This document shows positions 1-12,016 of a DNA stretch of 64,000 nt, piece by piece. Numbering within the stretch: the stretch's first letter is position 1; the number at the start of each line of letters is the position of its first letter. Below the pieces are notes generated by a model. It was given only the letters and a program-made list of their open reading frames with translations, made no database searches and was not told the DNA's origin. The position numbers and the translations under genes were made by a program. Source of the stretch: Dryas octopetala (Eukaryota > Streptophyta > Magnoliopsida > Rosales > Rosaceae); the NCBI GenBank assembly GCA_963921425.1, contig OY992837.1, forward strand, positions 2,205,896 through 2,269,895, read 5' to 3'.

Positions 1-200
1 GATATTATATGACCTGTGAAGATGTTCAAGACGCAATTCCTTGATGCATTTGCATGATGATGAGATCCATTTGAAGAACCCCTCATCTAATTCACAATAT
101 GCCAAACTCAAGTATTCCAAATTAGACGAACAATCTAAGGAAGGCGGTTTAAAAATTGTATTCCAAGTTCTCACGAACAGAGACCTCAAAGATCCACAAG
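1..200 (-). pseudogene. Fragment of a tandem F-box/LRR paralogue, cut by the window edge
   Basis: About 200 bases align closely, by eye near 80 percent, with positions 1989-2190, which is the LRR part of the neighbouring F-box gene on the same strand. The similarity stops abruptly near 200, where a short stretch reading gacctcaaagat is repeated. No F-box-encoding part follows before the neighbouring gene's last exon. This looks like the 5'-truncated remains of a tandem duplicate. More of it may lie beyond the left edge, so the copy's full state cannot be judged. Confidence 0.6.
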
Positions 201-614
201 TTGAACAGAGACCTCAAAGATACACATGCGTTTAGTGCTCTTATACTTTTATATCCTATTTACCTCTCAATCTTACAAGTTGAACAGTCTCTCAATAACT
301 CATTTTCATGTAATCATCTTAAGTAATTTTTTTCTTTCCAATAACACGTATTATCCAATTGAAATGGTACATTGAACGCAATAAAAAATAAAGCCGTCAT
401 ACTCAATTGATTTATAGATGAAATACATCCTTCAGTTATATTGTGACAGTACATCGAACAAAATAATATTGATGATGTACTCAAGCCTCTAAATACAATG
501 TAAAAAACAAAAGGATTTTTCCCTCTAATTCAATATAAATGCCACCAATGGATCTATCAACACCCACACGGCAGTTTCGATAGCATTAACATCAACCTGC
601 CTTGTTTTTCCTCT

Positions 615-2702
615 CTACTTTATTTTCCCTGTTTCATAGAATACAACTATGGCATTGGAAGTCATCTTGCTTTTCTTTAACTTCCTCAAATACAATCGTG
701 GCAACCGGGATGAATGAACAATGACCATTTTCTTCAAGTTCTGAGCATGCTCAAGGATAAACCTTGAAAACTCGATTGTGTTAGATCCAATGGAAAACTC
801 ATTAAGCTCTATGGTTACCTCCTTAAGTTGAGAAACAAAAGCAAGGTTTTGCAACTTCCAATCTTCCATATTAAACCCAGAACACTGAAAAGACAACAAG
901 CAAGTCAATTACAAATTTCCAAAAAATCTCAAGAAACTAATAATTCTCCATATATAAAGAAGACAAGTGCACTATTAAGTAACCATGATCAATATGCAGT
1001 TATTCATCTAATTCCAGGAATGAAAAATGGGAAAATGAAAATTTACTTACATCAGCTTTCAAGTAGTATTTGCATTGTGGAGTAGATTTCATGTACAAAG
1101 TACTCAAATTAGGCATTCCCCTAAAAAGAGAGATCATTGCCGGGACTAACTTATCAAAAAAGCTGTCAATATTATCAATACGCAAATAGGAAACATCAGC
1201 TAATGGCGCTGGCATGAATCCTCCCTCAAACAGACCCTGCAATGTTATAAAGGAAAAATCTAAATAGAATAAAGGGAAAAAAGTAATAAAAACTATATGC
1301 AGCATATTCACCAAAATCAAGTACAACATATATTACTTGGCCAACGGTAAACCATATCATGTTTCTTAATTTACTTACTTGGTTAGAGTAATACAAAGCC
1401 CTCTTCTCTGACTGATCCCTCAAACTAAACTAGCACATAAATGTGAATGTTGATTCTAGTAAGTGTGGCCATTAATAATGTAAAATCAATGACATCACTC
1501 AACTTTAAAAAGATTCTGAAATTTAAGATACATAAATTAACTAGTTCTGTTGCATACCATGGCAGGAAAGACTATAATCCAAATAAGACCAAATTGCAAA
1601 ATATGTAGTTGTTGACAAAAAGAAAAAAATTCAGCCTGAAGAGTTGTCGGTTTACCATGATGGTAGTAGCATCATATAGAGTAAGAACTTGAACCCTGCG
1701 TATACTGCAAAGAACCTCAAATTCCTTTTTGTAAAATTCATCTTTAGGAACCAGAAGAATGCCTGCTTTTTCTAAACAGGATAATTTTCCCAGCTGGTAA
1801 TCAACTGTATTCCCGATCCATTCCAAATATTTAAGATTTGGAGCAAAAATATTTAACGATTTGCAGCAACGTAAACCAGTCCACCAGTTTATATGTATAT
1901 CTTCAAGCTTCTCACCTGAGATTTTAAGATGACAAAGTTCATTGCCAGACACAATGCTAAAGGATTTCAAAGATGAGCTTTGAATGTTGATATTCCTTGA
2001 CCTATAAAGATGTTCCAGATGTATTTTCTTAATGCATTTGCAGGACGCTGAGATCCATTTGAAGAACTCCTCATCCACATCAGTATATGTCAAATTCAAG
2101 TATTCTAGATTAGACGAACAAGGCACGGAGGGTGTTTTGATAAATGCATTCCACGTGCTCATCGACAGAGACCTCAAAGTTCCACAAACAAGGATGCAAG
2201 ATGGAAGTGCAAATGCATATGGAGTTGATGTGTCCTCAAAAGACATGTCAACATCAAGCTCTTCAACCTTACACCTTATGGCATTGTTGATGAACAAGAT
2301 TATTCGAGATTTCTCATCACCACAAAAGCATTGCGTTTTAAAAGGAGGACACCAATTGATACGAAAGTGCTGCATCCTATTCTCCCCACGAAGATTCAAG
2401 AACGTATTAAAAGAATTCAACAATCTTAACCGCTTATCACACGTGGATAAATCCGTGTGGACAAATTCACCAAAATTCAATGACGGAGTTGACAGATAAA
2501 GTTGTCTGCATCTTTTGGATACAGTGCCAAAACGGGTGAGGTCTGTTATAGCAAGCAAGGAAAGAACGTGATGAGTAAGTTCGTCTGGAAGATTACTAAG
2601 TCTGTCTACTGTAGTACGTTCAGTATGAACATCAGAACTTGCAGTAGCCATTAAGCTACGCAGCATACGCATGTGTGCCCTCGTTGCTGGATAATTAGCC
2701 AT
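615..2702 (-). CDS. F-box/LRR/FBD-type protein
   Basis: Three exons read 2702-1656, 1236-1051 and 884-615, all joined in phase 0 at GT-AG introns, giving 500 residues. The F-box lies at about residues 33-75 (LSNLPDELTHHVLSLL, then SKRCRQLY). Irregular leucine-rich repeats follow, with segments such as LEYLNLTYTDVDEEFF. The C-terminus resembles an FBD domain (ILEHAQNLKKMVIV). F-box/FBD proteins serve as substrate adaptors in SCF ubiquitin ligases, with the F-box binding a SKP1/ASK protein and the LRRs binding a target; the target here is unknown. I used the first ATG, but a methionine at residue 11, 13 or 18 is also possible because the F-box only starts at about residue 33. A fragment of a paralogue lies just downstream, as is common in this fast-duplicating family. 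Confidence 0.85.
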
Positions 2703-3799
2703 TAGTAGAATATACTACAGCGGACCCTCTTTAGTCTTTGCCTTCCAAAAATTTATGGATATGATACAAACGGGAATTGGAACTTAAAAAAGGTTATTGG
2801 TCAGCTCCCATCTAATCATCAAAAAAAATAACAAAGTTGTGTAAACAGAGAAGTCAGGTAAGGGGAAGTAAAATACTGATTCAAAAGATTATTTGCATTC
2901 ATCCATATATACACTGCAAAATAAAAGACAGTAGAACTAAGAATTAGTATTGTTGATGGATACAAGTGCGTACCATTCATGTGTTGTACCCAAGACAATC
3001 GCGTTCCCACCCGAAGCAGAGCACAGAGAACCCAAATTTTATGTTGTTTGTTAATTTAGGGTGCGTATATAATATATATGATTATAACTGGTGTTTGACT
3101 CTGTTGGACTTTCTGGATATAATAATTGTTAAGCCCATCAGCTAAATGGGTCAGACTAGCTTGACCCATAACCTAGTCTCCAGTTGGAAGTCGTTTTGTC
3201 TTGTACTGATGCTTCAATCTTCTACTATAGGTTATAGCTGTCACTGCAATGAGTTCAGTGGTCCAACTGATGCGCGATGTCGTTTGACTATATTCGATGT
3301 ATTTTCTTGGTCTAAACCTTTCATGTAATCCTTAGCCAAAAAAAAAACCTTTCATGTAATCATGTATGTTGAAACCTTATATTTTGTATGTACAAAATTT
3401 ATGTTCTCAGTTCATCCTTAATGACAAGTACATACACTACCTTGCATCAATAACTAGTTCTCCCGACACTGTACCTTGTTTTTCCTGACCAGATTCAAAT
3501 CTATGACAAAATAAAATTTGGATCATATAAATCAATAGGCACTCCATAAATCTAAGGTTGAGAATTAAAGAGAGTTCTCTATGAACTATTTCAGCAGAAT
3601 TAACAATTTTTTTCCTCAAGTTCCAAAAGATATGAATTTATAAATCAACAGAAATTAAGCAAAGACTAACAGAATCATTCATTTATAACCTTCAAATCCC
3701 ATGTGCCTAAACACAAACAAAATAAAGAAAGCAACATATGTTACAACCTCAGTATCTAAACATCTCCATAGAAGCAAATAAAGCCTTGTAAAGGGAGAC
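2703..3799. other. Intergenic, between the F-box and H2A.X genes
   Basis: This stretch holds the 5' flank of the F-box gene and the 3' flank of H2A.X. Short open frames here show no recognisable domain. The only distinct structure is a tiny poly(A)-ended insertion near 3331, listed separately. Confidence 0.6.
3331..3346 (+). mobile_element. Micro-retroinsertion (cttagcc + A tail)
   Basis: A 16-base insert, cttagcc plus nine A, lies between two perfect 15-bp copies of acctttcatgtaatc at 3316-3330 and 3347-3361. The A tail abuts the downstream duplication, as expected for target-primed reverse transcription. It belongs to the set described in the findings. Confidence 0.65.
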
Positions 3800-4635
<836 letters not shown>

Positions 4636-4786
4636 TTTATCAAAAATCGGCGAAGAAATCACACAAATTTAACGAAGAAACCCTAACCCTAGAACAGACC
4701 AAGTGGTTGGCAAAGGAGAGGGTGTGCGAGTGAGAGAGAGAAAGAGTGATGGAGTTGTTTGGAAATGAAACGCGAGTGGGGTTTGC

Positions 4787-4794
4787 AATATATA
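4787..4794 (-). promoter_or_regulatory. TATA box of H2A.X
   Basis: TATATATT on the minus strand lies about 150 bases upstream of the H2A.X ATG. This would place the transcription start near 4757 and leave a leader of roughly 120 bases. Confidence 0.6.
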
Positions 4795-4870
4795 GGACGT
4801 GAAGGTGTCCGCTGATTGGTGGATGGTTCGGTCACGGGGATTGCCAGCGTGGCACCCACTTTGGAAATTC

Positions 4871-4878
4871 GCGGGAAA
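4871..4878 (-). promoter_or_regulatory. E2F-type element upstream of H2A.X
   Basis: TTTCCCGC on the minus strand fits the plant E2F consensus WTTSSCSS, about 80 bases upstream of the TATA box. A related core (CCCGCGAAA on the minus strand) lies about 55 bases further out at 4927-4935. E2F sites are typical of S-phase and DNA-damage-linked genes, so cell-cycle control is inferred. Confidence 0.5.
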
Positions 4879-4935
4879 TTGAATTTTTGGTTTTCCACGA
4901 TTTTAGGTTTTCTTTTGACTTTCTCGTTTCGCGGG

Positions 4936-5623
4936 TTTATCTTTTGTAAAATTGTAATAGGCGACAGTAGACTCTGGAGCGATGAGATGACGCCGTTCCG
5001 TAGTCAAGAAATTATTTTGGCTGGGCCTAAAGTAATTCTTTTTGGGGCTATGTTATGGGCCTATCTGCATGGCTCCTTAATAGATTGGTTGCCCAATTGG
5101 TCCAAGCATGCATGCACTAGATTGGTTATCTGCCCCCACCGCATAGTATGATTCTCGAATCTCTGAGCTGCAGCATGAAGCTGTACCATTGGGAAATTTT
5201 ACTGTTACCCTCTGTTTTACAGTACCATTTTACTGTACATGCTTTGGCACTGGGTGAGATCCAGTAGGCACCAACCATGTATAGTATGTTTTCTTGTTGG
5301 CTTAGAATCACAGGACAAAAAGGACTCTTGATAGAGATTCCATTTCTAACTAATAGAGACACTCTTTATTGTATATACATTCAACGGATGTGACTTAAGA
5401 CTATCCTTATTAATTTATGTGTTATAATATGAACACACAATTGATTTAGATTTTTTAAATATAATCTTAATAAATATGCATGTATTATAATATAATTAAA
5501 CACCATATAGCGATATTACAACCAAATTATTCAATTGCAGAATGTGAGAGAACAAACGCTTACGCTCTTTCAAATTCCACACCATAGGAAAATCTTTCTA
5601 GGCTTCTAGGTATTTCCTAATGA
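4936..5623. other. Intergenic, no gene seen
   Basis: No coding frame with recognisable residues and no RNA gene was found between the H2A.X promoter and the MITE that starts near 5624. Confidence 0.5.
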
Positions 5624-6387
5624 ATTAGGGCCAATTTGGTATTTATGTGAGAAAAAACAGCTGTAAAATAAAGTCAGTTGTAAAGTAAAGCAATTAAGTG
5701 TTTGGTAAACTATGTTTTCAAAAGTATTGTGAGTGCAAAAAACAGTATCAAAGTGTTTGGTAAATGTTAATATAAAAATGATGTGACTGTGTATAATTAC
5801 TAAAATGGACATGATGCTGAAAGTGCATTTCACTTATTTGTTTGGTAAAAATAAAATGTGTTTTTACTTGTTTTTGAAATTTTTTGCTACAAATTTTTAT
5901 TAGCATTAATTTTTTTAAGAACAACATTATTAAATAAGTATGCTTATTATTTTGTTAGGTATATTATAATTTTAATCATGTACATAAAATATCATAATTA
6001 ATTATCATAATATAAAATAAAACTAACAATGAACATATTTTTTAATTTAAAATAAACAAATAAAATTATAGAAATCAATGAAGGTATTATGGGTAAAATA
6101 AAATATTCATTGTACCTAGAAACCTAGGTACAATGAATATTTTATTTTACCCATAATTTCTAGGTACAAATATTCATTTTTTAATTATCATAATTGTTGC
6201 TGTGAGTCACTGCAGCTTTTAAAAGCACCTAAAAATATGCTTTCTGTTTTTGTTGTGGAGAGTTGAGAATTGTGGAGAAAATCAGTTTTTTATTTTTTTA
6301 CCAAACACCAAAAATGCTGTAGGTGATTGACAATTGTCATCCATAGTATCTTTTGGGTCCTCCACCGCAATCCCAAACAGGGCCTTA
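5624..6387. mobile_element. hAT-like MITE, about 0.76 kb
   Basis: The left end TAGGGCC-AATTTGGTATT and the reverse complement of the right end, TAAGGCCCTGTTTGGGATT, form imperfect terminal inverted repeats of the GGCC..TTTGG type seen in plant hAT miniature elements. A subterminal motif, tttggtaaa near the left and tttaccaaacac near 6297, is also inverted. The interior is AT-rich and encodes nothing. No clean 8-bp target duplication is visible, so the exact ends are uncertain and the copy looks old. It contains the perfect hairpin at 6086-6157. Confidence 0.55.
6086..6157. repeat. Perfect 34-bp inverted repeat with a 4-base loop
   Basis: Arms 6086-6119 and 6124-6157 are exact reverse complements around the loop AAAC. 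A third, partial direct copy of the right-arm start (taggtacaa, then tattcatt) follows at about 6160-6178. The perfect pairing inside an otherwise diverged element implies a recent event. Confidence 0.9.
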
Positions 6388-6545
6388 GTAGGATGAATAG
6401 CATGCATCTTAATTGCTTAAGTAGGTTCACATATATGAATTATACTATTATAGGGCTTGATCATCTCCAATTTGACCCAAATATGTCTAAGCCCATTCCA
6501 TGAACACCCATAGCCAATACCCACAACAAGGCAGGGCCCAAAATG

Positions 6546-6548
<3 letters not shown>

Positions 6549-6609
<61 letters not shown>
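6549..6609. repeat. (AG)n microsatellite, about 30 units
   Basis: An uninterrupted AG dinucleotide run of about 61 bases, likely highly length-polymorphic. No adjacent gene was recognised. Confidence 0.95.
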
Positions 6610-6611
<2 letters not shown>

Positions 6612-8344
6612 AGCAAGGTGTCAACAGGAGAGCCAAAAATGCAGAAACAGACAAAAATAATGAGATAGAGGGAAAAAGAAAGGGTACTATGTGCTGAATC
6701 TTGGGCCATATAAATACACATGATACAATATGCCCTTATTAAGGGCAGCTGGGTGTGAATAAGAGAGAGTGGGTATGAATGAAATTATTTTCCAAAACTT
6801 TTATCAGTTGGCAGAAAGGAAAAAGAAAAAGCCACAAGAATCCAAAAACTGTTCCTAATTGTTGACCTAACACTTACACCAATGCTTCCAAACCCACTGG
6901 TCTGCAATAATAATAGTGAAAGTCCCACCCAAAGTAGACCATTGATAGTGAGCTTCATGGACAGTGACTACTGACTTGAGAACAGAGAACTAGATGCTAG
7001 GCGCGTGCTTGTTTCGTTTGGTTGCTTCATCACTACAATACTACTACTATTAAGTTCTACTATTTGTTTTTTTCCTTTTGGTATTGAATAGTTTTCCTAC
7101 TTCTTTACAAGCAATTAAATTATAAAGGACATGGCAGTCCACCAAAATAATTGGGACCAGTACTAAATTAATTTGGATCACATAAAAAATAAATTTATCA
7201 ATTTTATGGACTTTCAATTAATTGAACAATGGAATAAGACAATATTGGATATGCAAAATGCAAATTTATGTTTGACAAAAGAAATATTTGTTTTCTCACA
7301 TGAGATTCATGAGAAACACAATGAAAGTTAGACCATACTGTCTCTTTAAAAAGAAAGGAAGGAGCGGCACATGTATATTATATCCAATGGCATACGCTAC
7401 TCTTCTACAAATCCTGCCCATATAGGTTTTGGATCTTGTATTGATCACACACATGAAAATATCTATGAGTCTGTCTACTTAACTTTTAATTAATGAAAAT
7501 TGTTTTTCCTATTTAATTAATCTTAAACAAAGCTATGTACGTTTTAAAATAATTTAAATAGAAAAAAATAGACTACACAAATGATCACTATAAATGGGTA
7601 ACAAATACTAATCATGTAGATGTGCTGGCCAAAAGATAATAATGTTCAGAATACAAAAGAATATGCATTGGATTGATCATGAAAGCATGTAAAATTGCTT
7701 TCATTAAAAAGTTGATGACAGTATTAAAGCAGAAAGAGGTTCAAATATAAGTGTCTTTAGCATTGCTTGTTATGGACTTTTTTTTTTTTAGGCCACTGCT
7801 TGTTATGGACTTAATGACAATGACTAAATATGACAGTGAAACCTTGTCCAAATGGATTTTGGAAGGAGGAAAAAGCATAAAGAGTGGTTTGGCTTACTGT
7901 TTAAGTATTGTCAGTTGTCACATGCATTATATCCTCTTAAGAAGCAATTACTTCCCTCATGAGTGATTGATTGATTGATTGTGAATCATAATCTTTTGCT
8001 TTTATTCTCCAAAATGGAAGTGTACAACGAATTATGTTGGAAAAATAATAAAAATTGTGGCTTTAAATGGTCATTGAGCTATGCAAAACCTTAGAAATTT
8101 AAGGCAATGTATGTACTCAACTAAAGGGAAGTTCAAAGAACTTATTTTGGCAACGAGTTCATAGAACCTTAATTAGACCACTAACATGAGAAATTTTTAC
8201 GTAATTAAAACAAATGTATATAAAGTTATTCTCATAATAAATAATCACATCAATCTATATATGAGAATTTTAATGTCAAAGATGTTTTGTACGCCTGGCT
8301 TTGTTCACCGACATATCACAATTTTTATTATGTCATATGACATA
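6610..8344. other. Intergenic, no gene seen
   Basis: AT-rich sequence without a convincing coding frame. It contains one micro-retroinsertion (7780-7796) and a short gattgattgatt run near 7965. Confidence 0.5.
7780..7796 (-). mobile_element. Micro-retroinsertion (GTGGCCT + A tail on the minus strand)
   Basis: A 17-base insert reading, on the minus strand, GTGGCCT plus ten A. It is flanked by perfect 16-bp copies of tgcttgttatggactt at 7764-7779 and 7797-7812. The T run on the plus strand abuts the upstream duplication, consistent with a minus-strand retroinsertion. Confidence 0.7.
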
Positions 8345-8353
8345 ATAAATATA

Positions 8354-8758
8354 GAAAAATACTTGGGTTACCCACCTCTCCAAATTATGATTTCGGCAAT
8401 ATCAGTGTATAATTGGAACCGTTCAATTTTTAGATAACATATTAAAGATTATCTTTGCAAAAAATCAAATCAATTGAAAATTATGTGGTTATATAACTGT
8501 TGTCAATTAAATAAAAAAAATCAACGGTTTGGTAAAAAAATCACTCTTTAATTGAAAACCATCTATTTTTTCTATTTAATTGACAACAGTTATATAACTT
8601 AACGATTTCCGATTGATTTGATTTTTTGCAGAAATGATCTTTAATATGTTATCTAAAAAGTGAACGGTTCCGATTATGCGCTGACATTGCTGAAATCATG
8701 ATTTGAGGGGGATGGGGTGACCTTGAGGTACCCCCAAGGAGTGACCTAAGTATTGTTC
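8354..8758. mobile_element. Mutator-type MITE with long inverted arms, 9-bp TSD
   Basis: A 405-bp element with arms of roughly 150 bases (about 8354-8515 and 8567-8758) that pair at high identity; both carry gataacatattaaagat and, further in, ataactgttgtcaatta. The outer ends are GAAAAATACTTGGG on the left and GAACAATACTTAGG on the right (reverse complement). The flanks are a perfect 9-bp duplication, ataaatata, at 8345-8353 and 8759-8767. A 9-bp duplication with long terminal inverted repeats is typical of Mutator-like elements. The left arm lacks about 15 bases present in the right arm. No coding capacity, hence non-autonomous. Confidence 0.8.
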
Positions 8759-8767
8759 ATAAATATA

Positions 8768-9799
8768 TAACGTGACATATTTTAAACAAATATTTAGATG
8801 AAATTAAGAAATTGACAAACAAATGCAACTTACTCATTTTAAAAAAGTTTGAAACTTTAATTTAATGAATTTTTAATTTTAAAAACATTTAGACACACAT
8901 ATCATAATTGAGAAAAATTTATAGAGTATAACCGACATATTGTTATGTGATGTAATTAATTTAACGTGTAAATGTATTGTTGGACGGCATGTTTATATTT
9001 GTAGGGTATACTATTAATTAAAGTTGAGTTTTTTTACCATAAAAAACTGCTTACCGAGCCGATCAGTTTGGTGTTGTTTGCATCTTTTTTAATTTCGGTT
9101 GGTGAACCAAACTGCACCGCCTCGATCGGGGTCTGGAACGATTTGGATACCACCTCCCTCAAAACACCAAAAATCTGAACTACACCATCAATATCGTCAA
9201 CCAAACCCAATCAAACTTGAAAATGTCGGTACAGTGGCGGTTTTTTTATGTGGCATTCCTTTTATGTCGGTTCAGTAGCAGTCCTAGCCAATCAGTTTAG
9301 TTATCAAAGTGATTCTATCCTTAGTATTAATAATGTCTACTCACATTATAATATATAAGTTAATTATATAACATGACCGTGTATCAGTTATACGTAATAA
9401 TTTATCATGATTTAGTGGCAAAATGTCTACTAAAAGTCTTAAAAATAGATACTCACATTAATCCAAAAAGATATTTCGGTAAATAAAAGCTAAGGAGAGA
9501 GACAAAATGGTCATTTTGGCACCGCCAAAAGTAGTAGTACCTTGTGTTCGGACGTACTCTGTTTGTCCTCACGTGCCCTTCCTTCCACCACACGCCCTGA
9601 AGCTTTTATTGCCCCATCCATCCATCCAAAATTTTAAATTCCTCTGTTTCTTCTTTATTTTCATTAAAAATTAATAATTCTCCTTTATTAATTAATTCTT
9701 AAACATAAAACATAAAACTAATTACCGCATTTAATTTCTTTTGGATAGGTGGGTTCCACTAACCGTGTTTCTTTCGGCCGCTCACTTTGTCCCCTTCCG
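8768..9799. other. Upstream region of GID1, no gene seen
   Basis: AT-rich DNA with a patch at about 9050-9300 rich in cggtt/aaccg words (accgagccgatcagtttgg and similar) that may be a degraded transposon without clear ends. The distal GID1 promoter should lie here; I could not pick a unique TATA box. Confidence 0.4.
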
Positions 9800-9824
9800 C
9801 TCTCTCTCTCTCTCTCTCTCTCTC
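9800..9824. repeat. (CT)n tract in the probable GID1 leader
   Basis: A pyrimidine dinucleotide run of about 25 bases, roughly 400 bases before the GID1 ATG. Such CT tracts are common near plant transcription starts and in 5' leaders. Confidence 0.8.
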
Positions 9825-10220
9825 GCGTCCATGTTCACTTAAGGAGCACGTTAGCATTCATCCTTACACGTTTACTAACCTACACTATCCCTTTATCCTT
9901 CACCTCCCGCACAAACACACACACTCTCCATTGCTCTGTTTTATTGCAGTGAGATTTGTCATTTCATCACATGAATTTGGTGAAAGGCTTTCCCCTAGAG
10001 GTTAGGGGCTTGTTTTTGTCTGGGACCAATGAGTTGAGGAAGTGGGATCTTTGAGAGAATCAAAGTTAAGTTCTTGGGTTCGTCTGGTTGGTTGTTGGTT
10101 TTATTCGTGTCAGAGTTTGAATGTGTGAACTTTTTGTGGAGTGGGTTTGCTCCCAAAGGATCTATATTGGGTTTTCTACTAGCTAAGGTTTTGCTGTGGA
10201 AGTTTTTCAAGACCAGTTTC
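9825..10220 (+). promoter_or_regulatory. Probable GID1 5' leader with upstream ATGs
   Basis: The stretch between the CT tract and the GID1 start has several short upstream reading frames: ATG TTC ACT TAA near 9831, a frame of about 27 codons from about 9971, a two-codon frame near 10029, and one from about 10121 ending before the main ATG. If the transcript starts near the CT tract these could reduce GID1 translation. The transcript start is inferred and not seen. Confidence 0.35.
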
Positions 10221-12016
10221 ATGGCTGGGAGTAATGAAATCAACCTCAATGAATCCAGGGTAACCACTTTTCTTTGATTTGGATTTTCTGACTGAAAGTT
10301 TGATTCCTTTTTGCTGATTTTTCTTTGATTTGGGTTTCTAATGTTATATGGATATCGTAATGGTTGTTTATCTGTGATATGAGGTTTGGTTTGTGACTAT
10401 GTTATAGATAGCTGTATTTGTTCTTGTTCATGCTCAGGTTTTGACAAGTTTTTCTTTTGGATTTTGACATGGATATGATGTTGGGTTTGTTTTCTACTTG
10501 TTTGAGCTCTTCATCGTGTGTGTTTACACTCGTGGTTTTGTTGCTAAATTAGGTTAGATCATGTTTTGGAGCTGTTCTTGTTTGGAGATTTGATTGGATT
10601 TGATAATCAAAATAGAGTTGAGTGATGGATTTAGAGCTGTTGTTTTGTCATTAGGAGCCTGAATTTTTTTTTTTTTTTTTTTTTTTTTTTCTGATTTTAG
10701 CTTCAGCTTCGAGATGTATGATTTGATGAACATGGTAATGTATTTTCGGCCTGTATGACCAATTCCACTGCTTTATGGGAATGTTTCAGTTTATTTCTAT
10801 TTTTGTGCTTTCTTTTCAAAGTGTTTACATGCTTCAATTGTGATGGTTCCATGATGTCTATGCCCCTATGAATCATAGCAAAAAGCTTTGTTTTCAGATA
10901 TGATTACATTGGTATTAGTTTCTTTTCTCGATTTTTAGTCATGTTTATCTTGTTATGTTGAAATATGAAATTAATATCTCTATTATTTCCTGGGTCTTGT
11001 GCTCTTTTCAGATGGTGGTTCCATTGAATACATGGGTCCTCATCTCCAATTTCAAGTTGTCCTACAATCTTCTTCGTCGCCCTGATGGGACTTTTAACCG
11101 CCACTTGGCAGAGTTCCTTGATCGGAAAGTGCCAGCCAATGCAAAACCAGTTGATGGGGTTGTCTCATTTGATGTCATCATTGACCGTGAAACGAGCCTA
11201 CTCAGTCGAATCTATCAACCAGCTAACGCTGCTGTATCTCAGCTGAATATTATTGATCTTGAGAAGCCTGCAAGTGATGAAGTTGTTCCTGTAATAATTT
11301 TCTTTCATGGTGGAAGCTTTGCACACTCCTCTGCAAACAGTGGTATATATGATATTCTGTGCCGCCGACTAGTTGGTATTTGCAAGGCTGTAGTGGTCTC
11401 GGTAAATTATCGTCGGGCACCTGAAAATCGATTTCCATGTGCCTATGATGATGGATGGGCAGCCCTGAAGTGGGTGAGCTCTAGATCCTGGCTTCAAAGT
11501 ACAAAGGACTCAAAAGTTCATATATATCTGGCTGGTGATAGCTCTGGTGGGAACATTGTACACAATGTTGCTTTAAGAGCAGTAGAATCTGAAATTGATG
11601 TATTAGGAAATATACTGCTCAACCCAATGTTTGGTGGCCTGGAGAGAACTGAATCTGAGAAGCGATTAGATGGGAAATACTTTGTCACCATCCAAGACCG
11701 AGACTGGTATTGGAGAGCTTTTCTCCCTGAAGGGGAAGATAGGGACCATCCAGCATGTAACCCTTTTGGTCCAAGGGGTAAAAGCCTTGAAGCTATCAAG
11801 TTCCCAAAGAGCCTTGTTGTGGTAGCTGGTTTGGATCTTGTTCAGGACTGGCAATTGGCTTATGCTAAAGGGCTTGAGAAGGCCGGAAAAAATGTTAAAC
11901 TTCTATATCTTGAGCAAGCCACAATTGGTTTCTACTTGCTGCCAAATAATGACCATTTCTATACGGTAATGGATCAGATAAGTAATTTTGTGTGTTCCGA
12001 GTCTTCCGACTGTTAA
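10221..12016 (+). CDS. GID1: Gibberellin receptor GID1 (A/C-type)
   Basis: Exons 10221-10259 and 11012-12016 join in phase 0 for 347 residues. The split of a 13-codon first exon (MAGSNEINLNESR) from VVPLNTWVLISNFK is the classic GID1 structure. GID1 is a soluble nuclear/cytosolic receptor of the hormone-sensitive-lipase fold: it binds gibberellin, its N-terminal lid closes, and it then recruits DELLA proteins for degradation. HGGS is at about 112-115 and GDSSGG at 188-193 (Ser190). Asp288 is kept, but the catalytic His position holds Ile318, in line with the family's loss of hydrolysis. The short C-terminus and the VSVNYRRAPEN segment favour the GID1A/C clade; the Ile (ATIGFY) is also found in GID1B-type proteins. 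A conserved coiled-coil gene follows on the other strand. Confidence 0.95.

Noticed and set aside
2032-2499. 155-codon plus-strand frame inside the F-box/LRR gene
   Set aside because: Antisense shadow of the LRR-encoding exon; the minus strand has the recognisable F-box and splice structure.
6461-6721. Frames encoding SLSLSL or EREREREs
   Set aside because: Translations of the AG microsatellite, not genes.
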